A stretch of 51,675 nucleotides of DNA from a virus (IMGVR_UViG_3300033994_000825:1-51675), one strand, 5' to 3'. Numbered from the stretch's first letter, positions 28,201-38,880 are shown. Numbers and translations: made by a program. Notes: generated from the sequence alone by a model not told the origin.

Positions 28201-31200
28201 ACCGCACGATGGTTCGCGGATTCCTAGATTGGGTCAAAGCCTTGATTCATTTCATGACTGGCAGACTTGGGCCTAAGCGTGGGACAGATGAGTACTACCT
28301 GTATTGGGCCAAGCAGATTCTCAATGCTTCGCAGCACGCTCCTGAGAATGGTAGCGGGGAGCTTCGTAGAGCGGCTGGTGTTGCCAGTGACGCCGAATAC
28401 CTCGCAGCGGTTGAGGCTGGCGACATGGAGACGGCGCAAAGGATGGTGGATGAGGCGGTAAGCCTTGCAGTCGTAAGAAGGCTTCAACCGGAATGGGGAG
28501 CGGTTCCAGAAAGTGATCGAATCACATCAAGATTCAAAAGAGGGGACTCTTTTGACTTAGAGACCCTACAAGAGATTCAAGCTAACTATGAGAAGTGGGC
28601 TAAAAAGGCTGGAATCGAGCCAACAGATTTGGTGTCGCATCTATCCGGTGGAGGTGGGGCTGTCTGGACAGCTTATGGAACTCAAGACCGTTTTGTGGGG
28701 CAATTTATTGGAGATGTTTTTGCCGTCTCACACTTTGCCCCTAGTGGTAATAAAGCCGCCGTGGATAGCTTGCTTGATTTGCTGAACACTGAAACACCAG
28801 TAGTGTTTGCGGTGCCAGACGCGATTGCTGGCCAGCTTGAAAGAGTCGGTTTTCAACGCAGCGCGATTCGTATTCCGATGCGCTTTAAGGGGGCCATCCA
28901 GCATAAAAATCTGCTAATTAACGGTGCAGTCTCCGAGAGTGATGTGGAAAAACTCGCGGCTTGGTGGGTTGCCTCGTCTAGGCTTAACGGACTGTTTGAG
29001 CAGCTAGAGGATGCTAGAACACTAGACGCAGCAGAAAAGGGGGTTAGGCTATTAAATGCCACCGCCGAGCCTGTGCTGCGTGACCGGGCGGGCAACGTCA
29101 TTCCGCCCTCACAGCGGTTCCAGCCGACATCGCCGGACATCCGCCAAGCCCCTGCCGAGCCAGAGTTTTCTCAGCGTCGTCTCGACTATCTTGAGACGAA
29201 GAACAAGGAGGCTCTTGATCGTCTTGGCTTGCCAACAGATGTCGGAACTCATGGCCAACAAGATTGGAAGTCCGTCTTGGAAAAGATGCGGGATGACCCG
29301 ATTACGACAAATAGAGAGAAGGCAGTCATCGAGGCTATGTTGAAGCTCGATTGGGCTGGGCTTGATTTCGTGGTTCGTTCCGATGGACGCCTTCGCAACG
29401 CAGGTGAATGGGTTGACGGAGATCGTGCAACCATCGCTATCAATCTGCGAGCTGCCGGACGTGGCCGTATCAGCCTCAATGGTCTGGTGCTCCATGAACT
29501 TCTTCACCACGCAACCGCTCGCAAGATCAAGAATCCTGCCAATGCCAATGAGCGTGCGCTAGTGGCTTCTCTCAATCAACTGCTAGAGCGCGTCCGTAAT
29601 TATGCCAAGCAGACTGGCAACTATGGTCGCTTCAAGTATGAACTCGATTCATTGGATGAGTTCGTTGCGGCTCTGTTCCCTGATCGGGCCCATGAGCGTT
29701 CCTTCGTGGCTTTCCTCGACACGGTTCCAGATTCCTACAACCCGCGCAGCCGTGCTTCACAGTTCATCCGTTCGGCTCTCAATCGAGTGGCAGAACTTCT
29801 GTCTCGCCTTTTCGGAACGGGAGAGATCGGCAAAGACACGGTGCTGGCCAACGCAATCCAGCAGTCCATCGCTTTGGTCGCCGGAGACACGATCATCACC
29901 AAGCAGGAAGTTGATCGAGGAACAGCAATGCTGGAAAACCTCCGCTCAGACCCCGTGATGATGAGCTACTTGGTTCAAGCTGTTGATAGGGGTTCGGGTT
30001 TTGTATCCTTGGCAGATTTGCACCAAGCCACTGGACTTCCGTTCGACGTGTTCATGGACCGTATCCGCGCAGACGATGCCAGCGGACTCGCTCTCCTTGA
30101 GCCAATGGATAGTGCAGAAGCTATCTCTGAGCAGGACCGCAAGTTCGCGATTGAGATGCCAGACGGAACCGTGGCAATCCGAGTCGCCTACCCACAGACG
30201 CTTAACGGAGTGTTCAATGACCGCAAGGCAATGGACGGCATTCGTGAAGCGGCAGACAGGCCAGAGTCTCGTCAGTCCCCAATCGACTCCGGCGTGGACC
30301 CGGAGAGCAACGAAGATTCGTCTAGGTACGATTTGATGAAGGACTCGGCTCCAGTCAATGTGGCTGAGATCGGATACGCACAGGTCTTTGGTAAGAAGCG
30401 TGGCGAAGCCTACTATGTTAAGAGCGTTGACGAATCCCGAGCTGCGGCAGTTCGGTTCCTTGGGCTTACCTTCGATGCGAATGAGATGCCAGTTATCACT
30501 CCAGAGACTACGGCCAAGGTCAAGGAAGCTACTGCTCGTATCTTGGAAGATACCGCAAGAGCTGTCCAAAGTGGCGACCCATCTCTCAGAACTTCTCTGT
30601 TCATTGACTCCTTCGTTAAGTACGCAGGTAAGAACGCCAGTGTTCCGGGAGTCGCTTTGCAGGCGGAGTTGATTCGCTACGGAACAATTCTGGCCGCTAA
30701 GGCCGGAGATATGTCGGTATTCAACTCTTGGAAGGGCAACTACAACAATACGATTCTCGGTCACTACTTTACCTTGGCTGAATCGGGTCGCGCCCTCCAG
30801 ATGCGTGGAAGATACTCCCGCGAAGCCAATACAGCTTTCAATCTCCTAGCTAAAGACATGGCAGACGCCGCCGAAGATGGTGGCAAGAAGCTAGGCGTTG
30901 ACGGAAAAGCCATCGATGGAGAAGTCGAAGGAGCTGGTAATGACATCGATAACGCCCTGCCAGAGGGCAGTCCTTCTGGCAAGACGATCAACAACGCCAA
31001 GCCTCCGCTTGAGGGGATGGACGTTCTCCGTCGGGTTGTCGATGCGCTTTCCGGTAAGGCACAGGAAGTCCTTGCTACCATCATCCGCGAGACACTTCGG
31101 GCAGACGCTATCCAACGCCGCATCGACGAGATGGAAGCTCGCAACGCAGGTTCTCGCCAGAGCATTCTGGACGAGTACCTATCAGACGACGGCTTTGATG

Positions 31201-34200
31201 ACATCCCAGAAAATCTGGACGAAGCCAAGGCTCTCTTGGAGGAGACGCACAACAAGCTGGCCGATCTCCACGATCAACTGTCGAAGTTGTTGGAAGTTCC
31301 GGGCGTCACTGTTGAAGGTGAAATCCCGACACCCCAACCGCCAAAGGGCAAAGGCAAGACTGGTGGAACGCCCAAGCCGAAACCCACGACTCCTCCGAAG
31401 CCCGATGATACGATTGGCAAAGCCAACGACGAGGAAGTCGATGAGGACGCCAGTGAGGACGAAAACGAGTCCGAAGCTATGGTCGCGGCTCGCCGCGTCA
31501 AAGCTATCGTTGAGCGTTTCATCAAGAAAGAGTTCAAGGCAACTCAGTGGTCTCCTACCCTATTCTCCGAGATCAGGGATATGGTTATCGCTGCGGCCAA
31601 TAACGACCGCAATCTGACTCGCGATGTTATCTCTACCGACCTGTCCGCCAAGCTGGTGGCCAAGGGAGTCGAGAAGGAGATGGCCGACAAGCTCGTCAAT
31701 CTTGCTTGGGCTGCTTATCTGGCGATGCCAGAAAAGACAGCTCAGAACATCTTGGCTCGCCTGCAAAGCACTCCGGCTGTTGCTGAGTCCTTTGGCTCTG
31801 AGAAAACCAAAGAGGTCAAACGCACGATTAGCAAGTTCATCCGCACTCCTGCCAACTCGAAACTCTCCGAGGACGAGGCTGTCGCTAAGTTGGCTCCAGA
31901 ACTTGTTCGCCTTGGCGTCAAACAGGCTACGGCCAAGGAAGTTGCCAAAGTCGCCCACGGCGCAGCGATCAACGAGCGTGCCAAGCGCATGGCTCGCATC
32001 TACGAGCGTGTGCTCTCTCCGGGCAAAGGCAACTACTCGTCCGTCATCAAGGCGTTCAAAGACGCCAAAGACATGGACACCAGCGATATGGATTGGCAGT
32101 TCGCTGTCGTCTCAGAGTTCTTCGTCAAGAACGGCTTGTCGAAAGAGGACGCCGACCTCATGGCAGAACGCGCCTTCACCGAGAATAAGTTCCCCGTCAT
32201 CTTCTCTACCGCTGGCGTTCGTGAAACGGCCAAGGCGGAAGAACGGATGCGGAAAGCAATCGAGAACTTGATTAAAGCTCGCGTAGCTGCTCGCAACCGT
32301 AACGCTACCATCGTCAAACAGCCTGACGGAACCTTCAAAAACTTGTCGGCTTCCCAGAAGGTTCGTCAGATGAACATTCGGGCTCTCTACCGCCAGCAGA
32401 TCATCGTCCCGGCCAGCTTCGAGGACTTTGAGAAGCAGGCAGCGGCATTTGGGGCTACCTCTGTCGAAGCTCGGGCTATGTTCGATCTTGCCAATACGGA
32501 GCGTCGGGTGCGGGAGATGGTTGGCAAAAGCCCGACACGCCTGTCGGCTTTGATTGCCTTCATCAAAGAAAATACGGCGGACATGACCACAGACCCAAGT
32601 GGGGCTGCTGGAACCATCCGTAATCCGCTTATCCGCCAGCAACTTATCCGCACTTTCCTTGAAGCCAACGGTTTCAGTCCTCCGCAGATCGATGCGGCGG
32701 CTTCATGGGTGGACAAGCAACTGGTTGACCACATCGTCGCAGCCAAAGAAAAGGCTCTCCAAAGCGCACTCAAGAAGCAGGAACGCTATAAGCAGGCTTC
32801 TTTGGCGGGTCAGCAGGAGACTGCCACTCTCGCTGAGAAGCACGTCACTCGTATGCGTGAGCTTATTCGTCTTGGAATGGCTGACCCATCCCTGCGAGCC
32901 AGCCAAGCACTTGCGGAAGCTATGGGCTTCTCCGCTTTCTCTGACGCAGACAACCGCAAGTTGGTGCGTCTTGACGAGATAATCCAGCGTGCCACCGCCG
33001 AAGGCCGTGACACTGACGTTGCTCGCGCTCTGCGTGATATGTTCCAGTTGTTCGAGCTTCGCCGTCCAGAAAAGACTGCTCTCCAAGTCCTAGCTATCAG
33101 CTACAACAACAATGCTCTCGGTGGACTTTCCACTTTGGCTGTCAATACCGTCGCTCCATTCGGTTCGATGGTAAATCGCATGTTGATTGATCTTGGCTCT
33201 GCCACAATCAGCCGTGATATGTCCCGAGTCGAACTCATCACGGAGTCTTTCGGCAAGGTAATCTCCGACTACCTCAACTACCTAAAATTCGCCCTTCGCT
33301 CCGACGCATACACCAATGCGATGCAGCAACAGGTCTTGCAGGTGACTCGCTTGAATCGCGACTTCCGCGATGGGATGAAGAACTTCCGCGATACCGACCT
33401 GTCTGCTTGGAAGCGTCTGTCTGGCGCAGCTCGAGCTATCACGGCTCTCACAGACATTACCCGCCGAATCTTGTCCTCCAGCGATCAGGCTTGGTACGCT
33501 ACGATGCAGAACTACTTCCTCAAGTCTGCCTCATATCTGACGCTGACCAAGAATGGTATCACTGGGCCAGAAGCCTATGCCCTAGTGACTCAGACATCGA
33601 CAGACTCCATAGTTCGGATGCAGACAGAGCAGGCATTGATTGCATCCATGACCGAGCGCGTGAAGGCTCTCATTGGCCGAGACGACGCTACGGTGACGGA
33701 GGAGTTCGACAAGATCGTCAGCGAGCCTGACCCAAGCCTCGATACGAATAACGAGTCGCTTCGGATGCTCGATCAAGACATTCGCGGAACGCTCCGTGCA
33801 TTGCGTGTTCCTGAGTGGGGTCCACAACGTCGCGTGAAGGAAGCTCTCAAGGAACTCCGCACGCAGTACCTTTCGGTGCCAATCCGCATGAAGGACCTTG
33901 CCCGTCATCAACTCAGCCGCCAAGTGGCCGAGCTAGTGTCAGCGAACAAGGATACTCAAAACAAGATCGACAAAGAGCTTCAAGAGTTCGCTACCAAGGA
34001 ATCTGAGTACGAAACGGGTAACCATCGTGGCGAAGAAGCCCCGATTGCGGACGTGCTCAACAACTTCACATCTTTGGTCCGCCTCGTTGGTAACTCTGTC
34101 CTGCGTCGAAACCCAATTCTCGGTCGTGTGCTTCTCGGCTACTTCGGCGTGCCAGTCAACTTGCTCAACCGTGGTGCATGGTTCACCCCATACGGTCTGA

Positions 34201-35276
34201 TTCGCTACATGTTGATTAAGAAGTTCGCTGGCAAGAAAGAGGCATTTGGCATCAAGTATGACGTAGAGTTCTACCGCCAGTCGGCTGCTACCGACCTCCA
34301 GCTTCGTCAACGACTGACAGAAGCCATAGTGGGTTCCACTTCGCTTGCCGTGGTTATGCTTCTCCAAACGATGCTCGGAGACGACGATGAGCCGATCTTC
34401 AAGGTCACGCTCGCGGGTCCGGCTAACAAGACGGAGCGGGATGCTTGGATTAAGCAAGGCCACCACCAAGGCTCTTTGGAACTCAACATCGCAGGCAAGC
34501 GAGCCACGATGTCATGGGCCAGAGGTATTCTCGAGCCTTGGAAGATGAACATGATTCTGGCTGGGGCTGTCGATGACATGCGCCTCAACCGCAAGCTGGG
34601 CCATCCGCTCAATGCCTCATCCATGGGTGAGTACCTCGGTGCTGTGATGTCCGGCTTCCATGAACAGGCTACCTTCCTCGGAGCCAAGTCCACTCTTGGA
34701 TTCGTGGCAGGCAAAGGCCCTGACACCAACATGCTTGGCGGCTTGCTCTACAAAGCCAATCCCGTCATTCCATTCAGCGGCTTGATCTCATCTGTCGAAC
34801 GCTTGTTCGTCGGTCCAGACCAGTTCCGTGGACGCATGGGAGCCATCTGGTCGAACGTGCCGATTGCTCGGTCCCTGTTGACCCGCCGCGATGTGAACGC
34901 TCTCGGAGACCCGCGTGGCTTCCCGCCCGGAGACACCTTGGCGACCGCTGGCAACCGCATGTATCTGACTGGACTCATGCCGCTGGCTATCACGACGCCG
35001 CCTAGCCCTCAAGACGCTCGAATCTATGAGTTCATCATGGAGCGCGGAACAGGTCCCGGGTTGCCCCAGCGCGGTGCTATCGAGGCTCGCAACGGCCTCC
35101 TCTCGGACGACCAATGGATTGACTATGTTACCTACCGTGGCAAAGAAGTGAAGCGTCTTGTCAATCGGTCATTCAGCCGATTGAAGAACTTGGATGATAC
35201 TGAACTTACCCGCGCCATGGGGGAAATCTCCTCCGATGCAACCAAAGCAGCCAAAGCCAGATACCGACTGAAATGA
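22266..35276 (+). CDS. Giant polyvalent ejected protein with SNF2-like helicase and two metallopeptidase motifs
   Basis: From the ATG at 22266 (AGGA 12 nt upstream; an in-frame TTG at 22233 is less likely) this is 4,336 residues, a quarter of the window. In order it shows several parts. A Gly/Ala-rich hydrophobic segment (about 170-235) could insert in membranes. A Pro/Ala linker (about 620-915) ends in tandem AAKVEEAP units. An SNF2-like helicase domain spans about 1250-1765, with Walker A DPGTGKT at 1279, DEAH at 1361 and GGTGLSLHD at 1668. Zinc-peptidase-like motifs are HEIMH at 1897 and HELLHH at 2410. A charged linker (about 3019-3075) precedes helical C-terminal domains with a hydrophobic stretch near 4021. 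This fits phage polyvalent proteins that enter the cell with DNA, counter defences and remodel DNA. Confidence 0.85.
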   Translation: MPTSLPQWEEIESQPWFSDLSPEQKSTSLLKWRTDFASQQSLSPEDTQTLDAFVTAKNEQYSAPPPPPPAKEMSFISPTEVVSSTWDVLRSVPVSTKAAYYQLKEGFSRPYEWSPEYKQAMAEKDAFDEEIQKKQAELEASGEATVFGTAARQFAPSTGFSTTGMAAALAGNIPGRVAGGAIGGWLGGAGATATGAGAVAAPLAVGGGAALGQQIGGFIGGALTSGTAAYRMAGSEFLRSAFKQAEKNAGRPLTKEETDTLYDKLLPLAENTGLWEAGPEAVTNAIGLGVTEALLGLGKGALTKIAKTALGKASLLAGDTALEVAGETATEAGGQAWQNAKMEAVLQGKDPSAVPNPRAGLGGIAAAAEEVAPAAIYGSLFMPAAVGTIKAGASLISGKKEAPKTVSPEEFAVRLVASQREAEANLAKAYEERAYGKSADAYANLKSIGEAKKLFQKGDIQEAADIFNLRIGKPSPAEKADTAVDEATNLTAPLVDRVAQDVDEAVNLAFNAANDVNATGQNPATSAVLAQLGQNLADQGASNVDNATKAAATLVANAANDAAANAAPKANVPPPPSPVITPASTVEDLQEQLSVRQNARRTLDFGDQGNAQIDNDIQTLTQEIQTRSAKPPVVTAPPAAEATTLPPAEAPPTTPAVEATTTPPTAAPPPVGTPTPTLATAPTPPSATEQIPATAATLAALGTAPQPTPTNAPVQRNIPENGKQERVQTDEGGPTAETGGRNRPVSGRQVQAQVQEADVTAPTPAVGAIPAAEVAKAPKGKKAAKAKEAPAAQLELPLETPAAQPEAESDWAKTRRNLTSPEAIAEWDKAKDVTNQEELGQIRDKAIELEMAARQPAPAAKVEEAPAAKVEKAAAPKKKKAKEAPAAKVEEAPVTMAEAPPAAKVEEAPTPRQKRKQETASKIASIRQAAKKDIDALLAEMSKRTTTGGSPDIAIQILTRIGQAAVKEGVVRFSDFAAAMKEMVPQVWQQIRGMLATAWDTLRAFYPQIESLPEPAEVESILARLDPPASKDLDTPLGFGQNRRKSINQLIESDPLYLFNSLFNEELTKGISNRARLEEVRNIVRRLPQYAEWQEASNLTAEQLAEINAPFADQVQQTIQELSSLGINARVDNNGFISIDGSQKTTPYENQLARNGFSFDPTTGKFYARKHSDFVQLIRDINRANRGEERGVGARRNYVSAERRAAINAKRDGINVMPDASVLTQDNIESTIDPEARQLIFRGREIGISDDILSEELADATLISNAQARGEGMFMLASDPGTGKTFVIAASVRSIINRLKAGGNPNPKVILVTQNQTLIDQFQRDTDAFDIKDNVEFITYASLDDTDTTNPPKDTDVLVFDEAHNIRYSREGQSARSAYAEQWIKKSKFVLMSSATPYEDLSQMEFLAPTGIFKEFDKPEFYQGKNGFYGFASVFGGKVTLNPQGKPSGVQWTLTGDAALAEQSAAREYLRRRGIFSQRAARLPEGMVFFDYPLVEGEAQWNDIYNKTVKALETAKGLDDNARMYVTNLQKRILEASKAKAAVDMARKELADGRKVAIFVETKSERDYNLPEEIAKFDAYVEAGGDMSKDAREAAGIMFEGAIKFFRALVNEGVTTINFPSAQDTFRKAFKDDVVFFTGDEQGAAGEDSLGRWEAGESNVIVVTMARGGTGLSLHDKRGNDPRTQIVISLPWRPTDMVQVSQRIARYGMQTPARINWLFNNQIAFERKLSTVVGARMANMGAIVKGVSTDMAQRVSSAVTDFRITPMGDLLMADDPVQTPTDESLEVVKKDTARQLRMSIPAKKVRQLTPRDVGSVKEAMAVIAKAIPFVKDIITVDTAENLLKIEDITQDERDVIQEGSEGFFNPKNGRTVVVVDNVTQLDEHGSAAAAIANTMVHEIMHRGIESIRSIPKMSDLSYDLHREMRQYVTDAEIDGLIAIGYTQFSDWRSDTKIELEAREEVYVRKLNAIIQREGVDAINRTMVRGFLDWVKALIHFMTGRLGPKRGTDEYYLYWAKQILNASQHAPENGSGELRRAAGVASDAEYLAAVEAGDMETAQRMVDEAVSLAVVRRLQPEWGAVPESDRITSRFKRGDSFDLETLQEIQANYEKWAKKAGIEPTDLVSHLSGGGGAVWTAYGTQDRFVGQFIGDVFAVSHFAPSGNKAAVDSLLDLLNTETPVVFAVPDAIAGQLERVGFQRSAIRIPMRFKGAIQHKNLLINGAVSESDVEKLAAWWVASSRLNGLFEQLEDARTLDAAEKGVRLLNATAEPVLRDRAGNVIPPSQRFQPTSPDIRQAPAEPEFSQRRLDYLETKNKEALDRLGLPTDVGTHGQQDWKSVLEKMRDDPITTNREKAVIEAMLKLDWAGLDFVVRSDGRLRNAGEWVDGDRATIAINLRAAGRGRISLNGLVLHELLHHATARKIKNPANANERALVASLNQLLERVRNYAKQTGNYGRFKYELDSLDEFVAALFPDRAHERSFVAFLDTVPDSYNPRSRASQFIRSALNRVAELLSRLFGTGEIGKDTVLANAIQQSIALVAGDTIITKQEVDRGTAMLENLRSDPVMMSYLVQAVDRGSGFVSLADLHQATGLPFDVFMDRIRADDASGLALLEPMDSAEAISEQDRKFAIEMPDGTVAIRVAYPQTLNGVFNDRKAMDGIREAADRPESRQSPIDSGVDPESNEDSSRYDLMKDSAPVNVAEIGYAQVFGKKRGEAYYVKSVDESRAAAVRFLGLTFDANEMPVITPETTAKVKEATARILEDTARAVQSGDPSLRTSLFIDSFVKYAGKNASVPGVALQAELIRYGTILAAKAGDMSVFNSWKGNYNNTILGHYFTLAESGRALQMRGRYSREANTAFNLLAKDMADAAEDGGKKLGVDGKAIDGEVEGAGNDIDNALPEGSPSGKTINNAKPPLEGMDVLRRVVDALSGKAQEVLATIIRETLRADAIQRRIDEMEARNAGSRQSILDEYLSDDGFDDIPENLDEAKALLEETHNKLADLHDQLSKLLEVPGVTVEGEIPTPQPPKGKGKTGGTPKPKPTTPPKPDDTIGKANDEEVDEDASEDENESEAMVAARRVKAIVERFIKKEFKATQWSPTLFSEIRDMVIAAANNDRNLTRDVISTDLSAKLVAKGVEKEMADKLVNLAWAAYLAMPEKTAQNILARLQSTPAVAESFGSEKTKEVKRTISKFIRTPANSKLSEDEAVAKLAPELVRLGVKQATAKEVAKVAHGAAINERAKRMARIYERVLSPGKGNYSSVIKAFKDAKDMDTSDMDWQFAVVSEFFVKNGLSKEDADLMAERAFTENKFPVIFSTAGVRETAKAEERMRKAIENLIKARVAARNRNATIVKQPDGTFKNLSASQKVRQMNIRALYRQQIIVPASFEDFEKQAAAFGATSVEARAMFDLANTERRVREMVGKSPTRLSALIAFIKENTADMTTDPSGAAGTIRNPLIRQQLIRTFLEANGFSPPQIDAAASWVDKQLVDHIVAAKEKALQSALKKQERYKQASLAGQQETATLAEKHVTRMRELIRLGMADPSLRASQALAEAMGFSAFSDADNRKLVRLDEIIQRATAEGRDTDVARALRDMFQLFELRRPEKTALQVLAISYNNNALGGLSTLAVNTVAPFGSMVNRMLIDLGSATISRDMSRVELITESFGKVISDYLNYLKFALRSDAYTNAMQQQVLQVTRLNRDFRDGMKNFRDTDLSAWKRLSGAARAITALTDITRRILSSSDQAWYATMQNYFLKSASYLTLTKNGITGPEAYALVTQTSTDSIVRMQTEQALIASMTERVKALIGRDDATVTEEFDKIVSEPDPSLDTNNESLRMLDQDIRGTLRALRVPEWGPQRRVKEALKELRTQYLSVPIRMKDLARHQLSRQVAELVSANKDTQNKIDKELQEFATKESEYETGNHRGEEAPIADVLNNFTSLVRLVGNSVLRRNPILGRVLLGYFGVPVNLLNRGAWFTPYGLIRYMLIKKFAGKKEAFGIKYDVEFYRQSAATDLQLRQRLTEAIVGSTSLAVVMLLQTMLGDDDEPIFKVTLAGPANKTERDAWIKQGHHQGSLELNIAGKRATMSWARGILEPWKMNMILAGAVDDMRLNRKLGHPLNASSMGEYLGAVMSGFHEQATFLGAKSTLGFVAGKGPDTNMLGGLLYKANPVIPFSGLISSVERLFVGPDQFRGRMGAIWSNVPIARSLLTRRDVNALGDPRGFPPGDTLATAGNRMYLTGLMPLAITTPPSPQDARIYEFIMERGTGPGLPQRGAIEARNGLLSDDQWIDYVTYRGKEVKRLVNRSFSRLKNLDDTELTRAMGEISSDATKAAKARYRLK

Positions 35277-35866
35277 AAGTAAGCAACAAGCGAGTTGGAA
35301 CGCCGAATCAGTGGAAATATGTGCAGCCGGAATCCGGCGCGGTTTTCCATGGGCTATCCTATTGGGGCATCGTCGATCAGGTTCGAGAACACCGACGAGC
35401 GATGAAGTACGACCTAGCCGAAGGTTGGGAAGAACGCTTCCAAGACGATCTTTGCCGTCAGAACTTGGAAGTTCCATGCTCCGGCAGACCCGTTGACCGG
35501 ACCAAGCGCAAGCTGACGATTGCGGACTTGCGGAGATTCATGGCTACGCTGGTCAATTTCAAAGGTGAACTTGTCTCAAGAGAGGAAGCCGAACGCCGCG
35601 CTATTATTTGCTCTACCTGCCCCATGAACCGAGAAGTTGCTGGATGCTGGGGCTGTGGAGGCATTCTGGCAGAAGTAACCAAGTTCTTGACGGGGCGCAC
35701 AACATCCAGAGACAAGTCGCTGGATTCCTGCGCTGTCTGTGGATGCGTGCTACGCGCCAAGATTCACCTTCCGATGGATGTCATCAAGAGTTCCGAAATC
35801 CGAGCTAAGCTGGAGTACCCAGAAGGGTGCTGGCAGCGTCAGGCGTCAGATAGTGCCGCAGAGTAA
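35273..35866 (+). CDS. Cysteine-rich zinc-binding phage protein
   Basis: This 197-residue protein overlaps the giant gene by 4 bp. The C-terminal half contains CSTCPMN, CWGCGG and CAVCGCVLRAKIH, followed by an EGCW end. The paired Cys-x2-Cys motifs would hold one or two zinc ions. The N-terminal half (QWKYVQPESGAVFHGLSYWGIVDQV) is a small mixed domain. It may help assemble or fold the giant protein, or bind DNA; neither is shown. Its last 62 bp overlap the 3' end of the convergent integrase gene. Confidence 0.7.
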   Translation: MKVSNKRVGTPNQWKYVQPESGAVFHGLSYWGIVDQVREHRRAMKYDLAEGWEERFQDDLCRQNLEVPCSGRPVDRTKRKLTIADLRRFMATLVNFKGELVSREEAERRAIICSTCPMNREVAGCWGCGGILAEVTKFLTGRTTSRDKSLDSCAVCGCVLRAKIHLPMDVIKSSEIRAKLEYPEGCWQRQASDSAAE

Positions 35867-36977
35867 TGGCTGGCGAGGTATGGCCCAAGGCAAGGCGAGC
35901 CGCGTCAATCGAAGCTGTTCTGGCTAGAATCTGAGCCTCAAACCGAGCTTTCACAGCATCTCCATAGAGTCCACGAAGGCGGTGCAGCCCCTTTCCGTCC
36001 ACTTCCCGTGGGATGAATTGGCGCACCCATTGGTTTGCCAACGTCTTGAAGAACCAAGCCTTGCTGCCTTGGATTGGCACCAGTAGGCCGTCCGGCATTG
36101 CCAAAAGGTGTGCAGCGAACTCGATGTCTAAAACCAAACCGCTGACCCATGCAGAGCTATCTACCTTGCCCTTGGTTCGGAAGCCTTCTTCTGGGCGGTC
36201 GCGAAGGACCACTCGAACTGCGCTGCCGTCAGTCTCAACCCAATTCCTCCGTGCCGCTGCGATTTCCGAAGATCGAAGCCCAGCGTGCAAAGCTAGTCCA
36301 ATGGTCGTGTAGAGCAGCGGATTCTCCTGCTTGAGTTCGCGCCATGCAGTCAGTAGGCGTTGAACCGTGTCAGGAGAGATCGCTTGCTTGACGGCTTGTA
36401 GGATAGGCAGAAATGGCAATTCCCGCATATTGGCAAAATCGAGGAAGATTCCTGCATCCCGATAGCGGCGGTCAAGCGTACGGGCGAAAACACTGGCTGC
36501 GCTACGGAGGGCAGACATGATGCCAATGTTTTCCCGGCGAGGGGTGGACAGGTCGAGCTTGCCGCCATGACGCACGGCAGCGTACTGCTCCCAAAGACGA
36601 GGACCAAGGTCTTTGACTCGGACTTCGCAAAGCTCCTTGCCAATGGCATCTCGGACGACTGTCCTTAGACGTGCCACATTCGCCTCGGCAACGTAATCGC
36701 GGGTAGCCTTGGGAAAGGACAGATAGGCTGCTGCGACTTCCTCCAGAGTGTGTCCACCAGTGGCTAGGCGGTAGCTACTGTCCAAAGCTCGCTCGATGAA
36801 TACCCGAGCCCATTTACGGGCCTCCGCTAGGTCAGAGATGCGGGTGGACTTGTTGATGGACACGTCGCGTGTGCGCTTGCGAATGCGCCAGTATCCAGTG
36901 GATGCTTCCTTGTAGAGTGGAAACTCGCGGCCTCGTACAGTGAGAGTGTCATGGTTCATAGTCCCCGGTAATTGCAT
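35805..36977 (-). CDS. int: Tyrosine recombinase (phage integrase)
   Basis: This 390-residue protein catalyses site-specific integration of the phage and so marks it as temperate. The C-terminal catalytic domain carries the full set: Arg235 (HAGLRSSEI), Lys269/271, His332-x-x-Arg335 (HRLRG), His366 (LGHTSPAITLRHY) and the nucleophile Tyr376. Residues 1-60 suit an arm-binding domain and 75-190 a core-binding (SAM-like) domain. Either ATG (36977, or 36959 six codons in) could be the start, and neither has a Shine-Dalgarno. Its 3' end overlaps the convergent zinc-protein gene by 62 bp. Confidence 0.93.
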   Translation of the reverse strand: MQLPGTMNHDTLTVRGREFPLYKEASTGYWRIRKRTRDVSINKSTRISDLAEARKWARVFIERALDSSYRLATGGHTLEEVAAAYLSFPKATRDYVAEANVARLRTVVRDAIGKELCEVRVKDLGPRLWEQYAAVRHGGKLDLSTPRRENIGIMSALRSAASVFARTLDRRYRDAGIFLDFANMRELPFLPILQAVKQAISPDTVQRLLTAWRELKQENPLLYTTIGLALHAGLRSSEIAAARRNWVETDGSAVRVVLRDRPEEGFRTKGKVDSSAWVSGLVLDIEFAAHLLAMPDGLLVPIQGSKAWFFKTLANQWVRQFIPREVDGKGLHRLRGLYGDAVKARFEAQILARTASIDAARLALGHTSPAITLRHYLTPDAASTLLGTPA

Positions 36978-37233
36978 AGCTTGTTTTTGTTAGCAACTGT
37001 TTTGTGCGTATAAAGTAAATCTCCTCCGCCCATTGCTGGGACGGAGGAGGGTCTTGGGCTGGAAAGTTACGCCTGCCAAGTCAAGTCGTCAAAAACACCA
37101 GCCTTTCGGCTAGTCCCCACTCTCCAGTCGGGGTAGTGTATCATTACACAGACACGCAACGCAGAGGTAGAAGCCCTGCATCGAGGTAGGCAGATAAAGC
37201 GAATCCGCGACTACCGTCAACCATTTTGTTAAT
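36978..37233. other. Structured intergenic region upstream of integrase, candidate attP
   Basis: No gene is seen in these 256 bp. Besides the terminator at 37021-37049 it holds three small hairpins in a row: AGCC-GGCT (37100-37111), CCCCACT with AGTcGGGG (37115-37133) and GTGTA-TACAC (37136-37149). Integrase attachment sites usually adjoin the integrase gene, so attP could lie here. No core sequence can be identified without a host attB. Confidence 0.35.
37021..37049 (-). terminator. Strong hairpin between integrase and the upstream leftward genes
   Basis: CTCCTCCGCCCA (37021-37032) and TGGGACGGAGGAG (37037-37049) form a 12-bp stem with one bulged A and a TTGC loop. Read leftward it is followed by ATTTACTTTA, an imperfect T-tract. 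It would insulate integrase from leftward transcription of the genes to its right. Confidence 0.6.
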
Positions 37234-37428
37234 TTATGGCTCAACTCGTTGCCAATGACTAGGAACCTGTGTTGATCGGTCCTTGACCAGAACGATTTCC
37301 TCGAACTCGGCAGTTTCCCATCTTGGGTTTGTCGAGTCGAAAAGCTCGTCAGTTGGTCCCAATGAGCGCAACCCTGTTATGTAGGCTACTTGGCAGTCTG
37401 TCGTGTGAATGGCTTCTTGGATAGTCAT
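37234..37428 (-). CDS. Small protein of unknown function
   Basis: The ATG at 37428 gives 64 residues (MTIQEAIHTTDC...). An upstream ATG at 37452 would overlap the endonuclease gene by 17 bp. It is acidic with no clear motif. It lies 7 bp downstream of the endonuclease gene and is probably in the same transcript. Confidence 0.45.
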   Translation of the reverse strand: MTIQEAIHTTDCQVAYITGLRSLGPTDELFDSTNPRWETAEFEEIVLVKDRSTQVPSHWQRVEP

Positions 37429-37435
37429 GTGAAAA

Positions 37436-37882
37436 TCAATCTGGCCACGCATCTTCGTAAGACATGACCCATTTGGAATCTAGGGATTTGCGGAGGGGGG
37501 TTCCGCCAAAGTCAAAGGTAGCCTGTCGGCGGCTTGCACAATCTTCGATGGGGAAAACAAAGCAACGGCTGTTCTCTGGACACATGCCAACAATGTAGTC
37601 GCAATCTGCCTTGGTGTACTTGCGCCATCCGTGGTCTTTATTCCTTGGTTTGAGGAAGGACATTATCCAACGGGACCTGTTCTTGAAGTTGCCCAAGTAG
37701 ATGGTCTTGACTTGGATGCGAAGCAACTGAGTCCCTGTGTCAGCCAGCAAGTCGTAGCCAGCTTTGCCACCGTAGGGGAGCGAGACGGTCCATCCTCGCT
37801 CAAGGATTCTGGCCATAGTTAGAATCTCTGCTGGCGAGCCAGCATTAACGTGTCGTCTCTCCATGAAGGTTTGGGGTTCCAA
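37436..37882 (-). CDS. PD-(D/E)XK endonuclease, homing-endonuclease-like
   Basis: This 148-residue protein carries a compact PD-(D/E)XK core. Glu19 lies in GSPAEILTMARILE, with a following strand-turn GWTVSLPYGGKAGYDLL giving the catalytic Asp and RIQVKTIYLGN giving the Gln-x-Lys triad. This E...D...QxK layout resembles the group I intron endonuclease I-Ssp6803I family and small phage Holliday-type nucleases. I-Ssp6803I lives in a tRNA gene intron, which is notable because this gene lies beside the tRNA-like cluster. Starts at 37882 or 37864 are possible. Confidence 0.6.
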   Translation of the reverse strand: MEPQTFMERRHVNAGSPAEILTMARILERGWTVSLPYGGKAGYDLLADTGTQLLRIQVKTIYLGNFKNRSRWIMSFLKPRNKDHGWRKYTKADCDYIVGMCPENSRCFVFPIEDCASRRQATFDFGGTPLRKSLDSKWVMSYEDAWPD

Positions 37883-37901
37883 ACCATACTAGAGGTATGG
37901 T
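37883..37901 (-). other. Hairpin between endonuclease gene and tRNA-like element 1
   Basis: ACCATAC (37883-37889) pairs with GTATGGT (37895-37901) around a 5-nt loop. It stands between the 3' end of the first tRNA-like element and the endonuclease start on the same strand. It may help process or terminate the small RNA. Confidence 0.5.
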
Positions 37902-37915
37902 CTTACGTCAAAGGG

Positions 37916-38015
37916 CGAGCGCGGCAGGATTTGAACCTGCATCCGATTGGCTTCGTAATCAGACAAGCGAAGGTGTTTTATCGCTCCCTGATGTTGCTTC
38001 CGCAACCACACGCTC
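37916..38015 (-). tRNA. tRNA-like element 1 (identity unknown)
   Basis: Read leftward, GAGCGTG (38015-38009) pairs with CGCGCTC (37923-37917) as a 7-bp acceptor stem. A T-arm with stem GCAGG/CCTGC and the textbook loop TTCAAAT lies at 37940-37924. Between them is a D-like hairpin with a 4-nt loop, a stem with a 10-nt loop in the anticodon position, and a long variable-like arm. The total is about 100 nt. The T-loop and acceptor are convincing, but no normal 7-nt anticodon loop can be drawn and no CCA is encoded. It could be a divergent type II tRNA, a decayed tRNA or a tRNA mimic. Confidence 0.5.
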
Positions 38016-38022
38016 AAATTGG

Positions 38023-38133
38023 TGACTCAGGCCGGAATTGCACCGACTATCTGGGGTTTTACGGCTCTTGCCGCGTGTATGAGTCCAGTTCGGGAGGCAC
38101 CCCGATGCGTGTCTCTATCCACGCCGCTGAGTC
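38023..38133 (-). ncRNA. tRNA-like element 2
   Basis: The element has perfect 7-bp acceptor stem GACTCAG (38133-38127) with CTGAGTC (38030-38024) and a D-like hairpin GCGTG/CACGC (38124-38107). Its T-arm GTCGG/CCGGC (38047-38031) carries the loop TGCAATT, in which the near-invariant T55 is replaced by G. The region between D-like and T-arms is about 60 nt, longer than in ordinary tRNAs, and contains a UCGGG/CCCGA stem. Acceptor, D-hairpin and T-loop are shared with element 4, while the middle differs. Confidence 0.45.
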
Positions 38134-38318
38134 AAAATGTCAAAGATCAAATCCGGTCTTTTTGCACTGAGCAAGCCCTAGAACGATTTAGGCTCCCGGT
38201 AAAACAGTTACGTTCGCTAGGTCCATCATCACGCACGTGGCGTCCATAGGTCCATCGTCAAAATTGTGCCGTCTTTCCGGCTGTCCTAACGATTTCGTCC
38301 AGCACAGGAACGGCAGGC

Positions 38319-38416
38319 AAATTGGTGACTCAGGCTGGAATTGCACCAGCTATTGCAAGGCCCTTCAGTGGCTTCTTTATCTTGCTTTCGCCACTGGACG
38401 GAAGGCTGCGTGTCAC
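38319..38416 (-). repeat. tRNA-like element 3, 98-bp direct repeat, interrupted
   Basis: These 98 bp are identical to 38881-38978. They contain one acceptor strand (38327-38333), the T-arm with loop TGCAATT (38334-38350), the middle arm and half of the D-like hairpin. At 38417 the match stops inside the D-hairpin. The missing end (GCCGCTGAGTC) reappears at 38828-38838, as if about 410 bp had been inserted. Confidence 0.8.
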
Positions 38417-38488
38417 GTGGTTTTGGCGGGTGGCAATTACTTCTTTCCTGCGGCTACGAATTTGCGGTATTGAGAAGCAAGCGTCATA

Positions 38489-38737
38489 TCAGTTCTTCCA
38501 ACTTCTTCCCGAGTTCAATTCATAATACTCTTTGGCTGGAATGAGCGACACACCAGCAACACCTGTTTCCATGTATGGTGACTTGACCTTAAGGTCGAGG
38601 GCGTTCTGAATGGCATCTGCTCTGGTTGCCCCAGTGACGTGCTCCTGCCTGTTTGACATGATTCTTGGCGAACCTTCCCGAATGTCATAAAGGAAACAGA
38701 CCCATTCGGTGTCTGGTGGGTAGGTTTTTTTGGTCAT
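38489..38737 (-). CDS. Small protein inside the interrupted tRNA-like element
   Basis: The ATG at 38737 gives 82 residues; an ATG at 38773 would give 94. The product is a mixed alpha/beta protein (TEWVCFLYDIREGSP ... TRADAIQNALDLKVK) with no nuclease, transposase or HTH motif visible. It fills most of the segment that separates the two parts of tRNA-like element 3, so it may be carried by that insertion. The function is unknown. Confidence 0.5.
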   Translation of the reverse strand: MTKKTYPPDTEWVCFLYDIREGSPRIMSNRQEHVTGATRADAIQNALDLKVKSPYMETGVAGVSLIPAKEYYELNSGRSWKN

Positions 38738-38826
38738 ATCAGTTTGTGGGTTTTCTTGTGGCAAGTGTCGCATCCTTCTCGCCTTTTTGCCAGATTTCAG
38801 GGCGATGATAGGATTGATGGCCGACT

Positions 38827-38856
38827 CGCCGCTGAGTCAAAAATTATCAAAGATCA
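38827..38856 (-). repeat. Detached 5' end of tRNA-like element 3
   Basis: GCCGCTGAGTCAAAA followed by TTATCAAAGATCA matches the 5' acceptor strand plus upstream flank of elements 2 and 4 (38123-38145 and 38986-39012). The D-hairpin half is missing. It pairs logically with the truncated copy at 38319-38416. Confidence 0.65.
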
Positions 38857-38880
38857 CTTCTTAGCAGGGCTCACACGCTC

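Noticed and set aside
37916-38015. Selenocysteine tRNA for element 1
   Set aside because: The D-like hairpin with a 4-nt loop and the long arm suggested it, but no UCA anticodon can be placed in a 7-nt loop and the acceptor is 7 bp.
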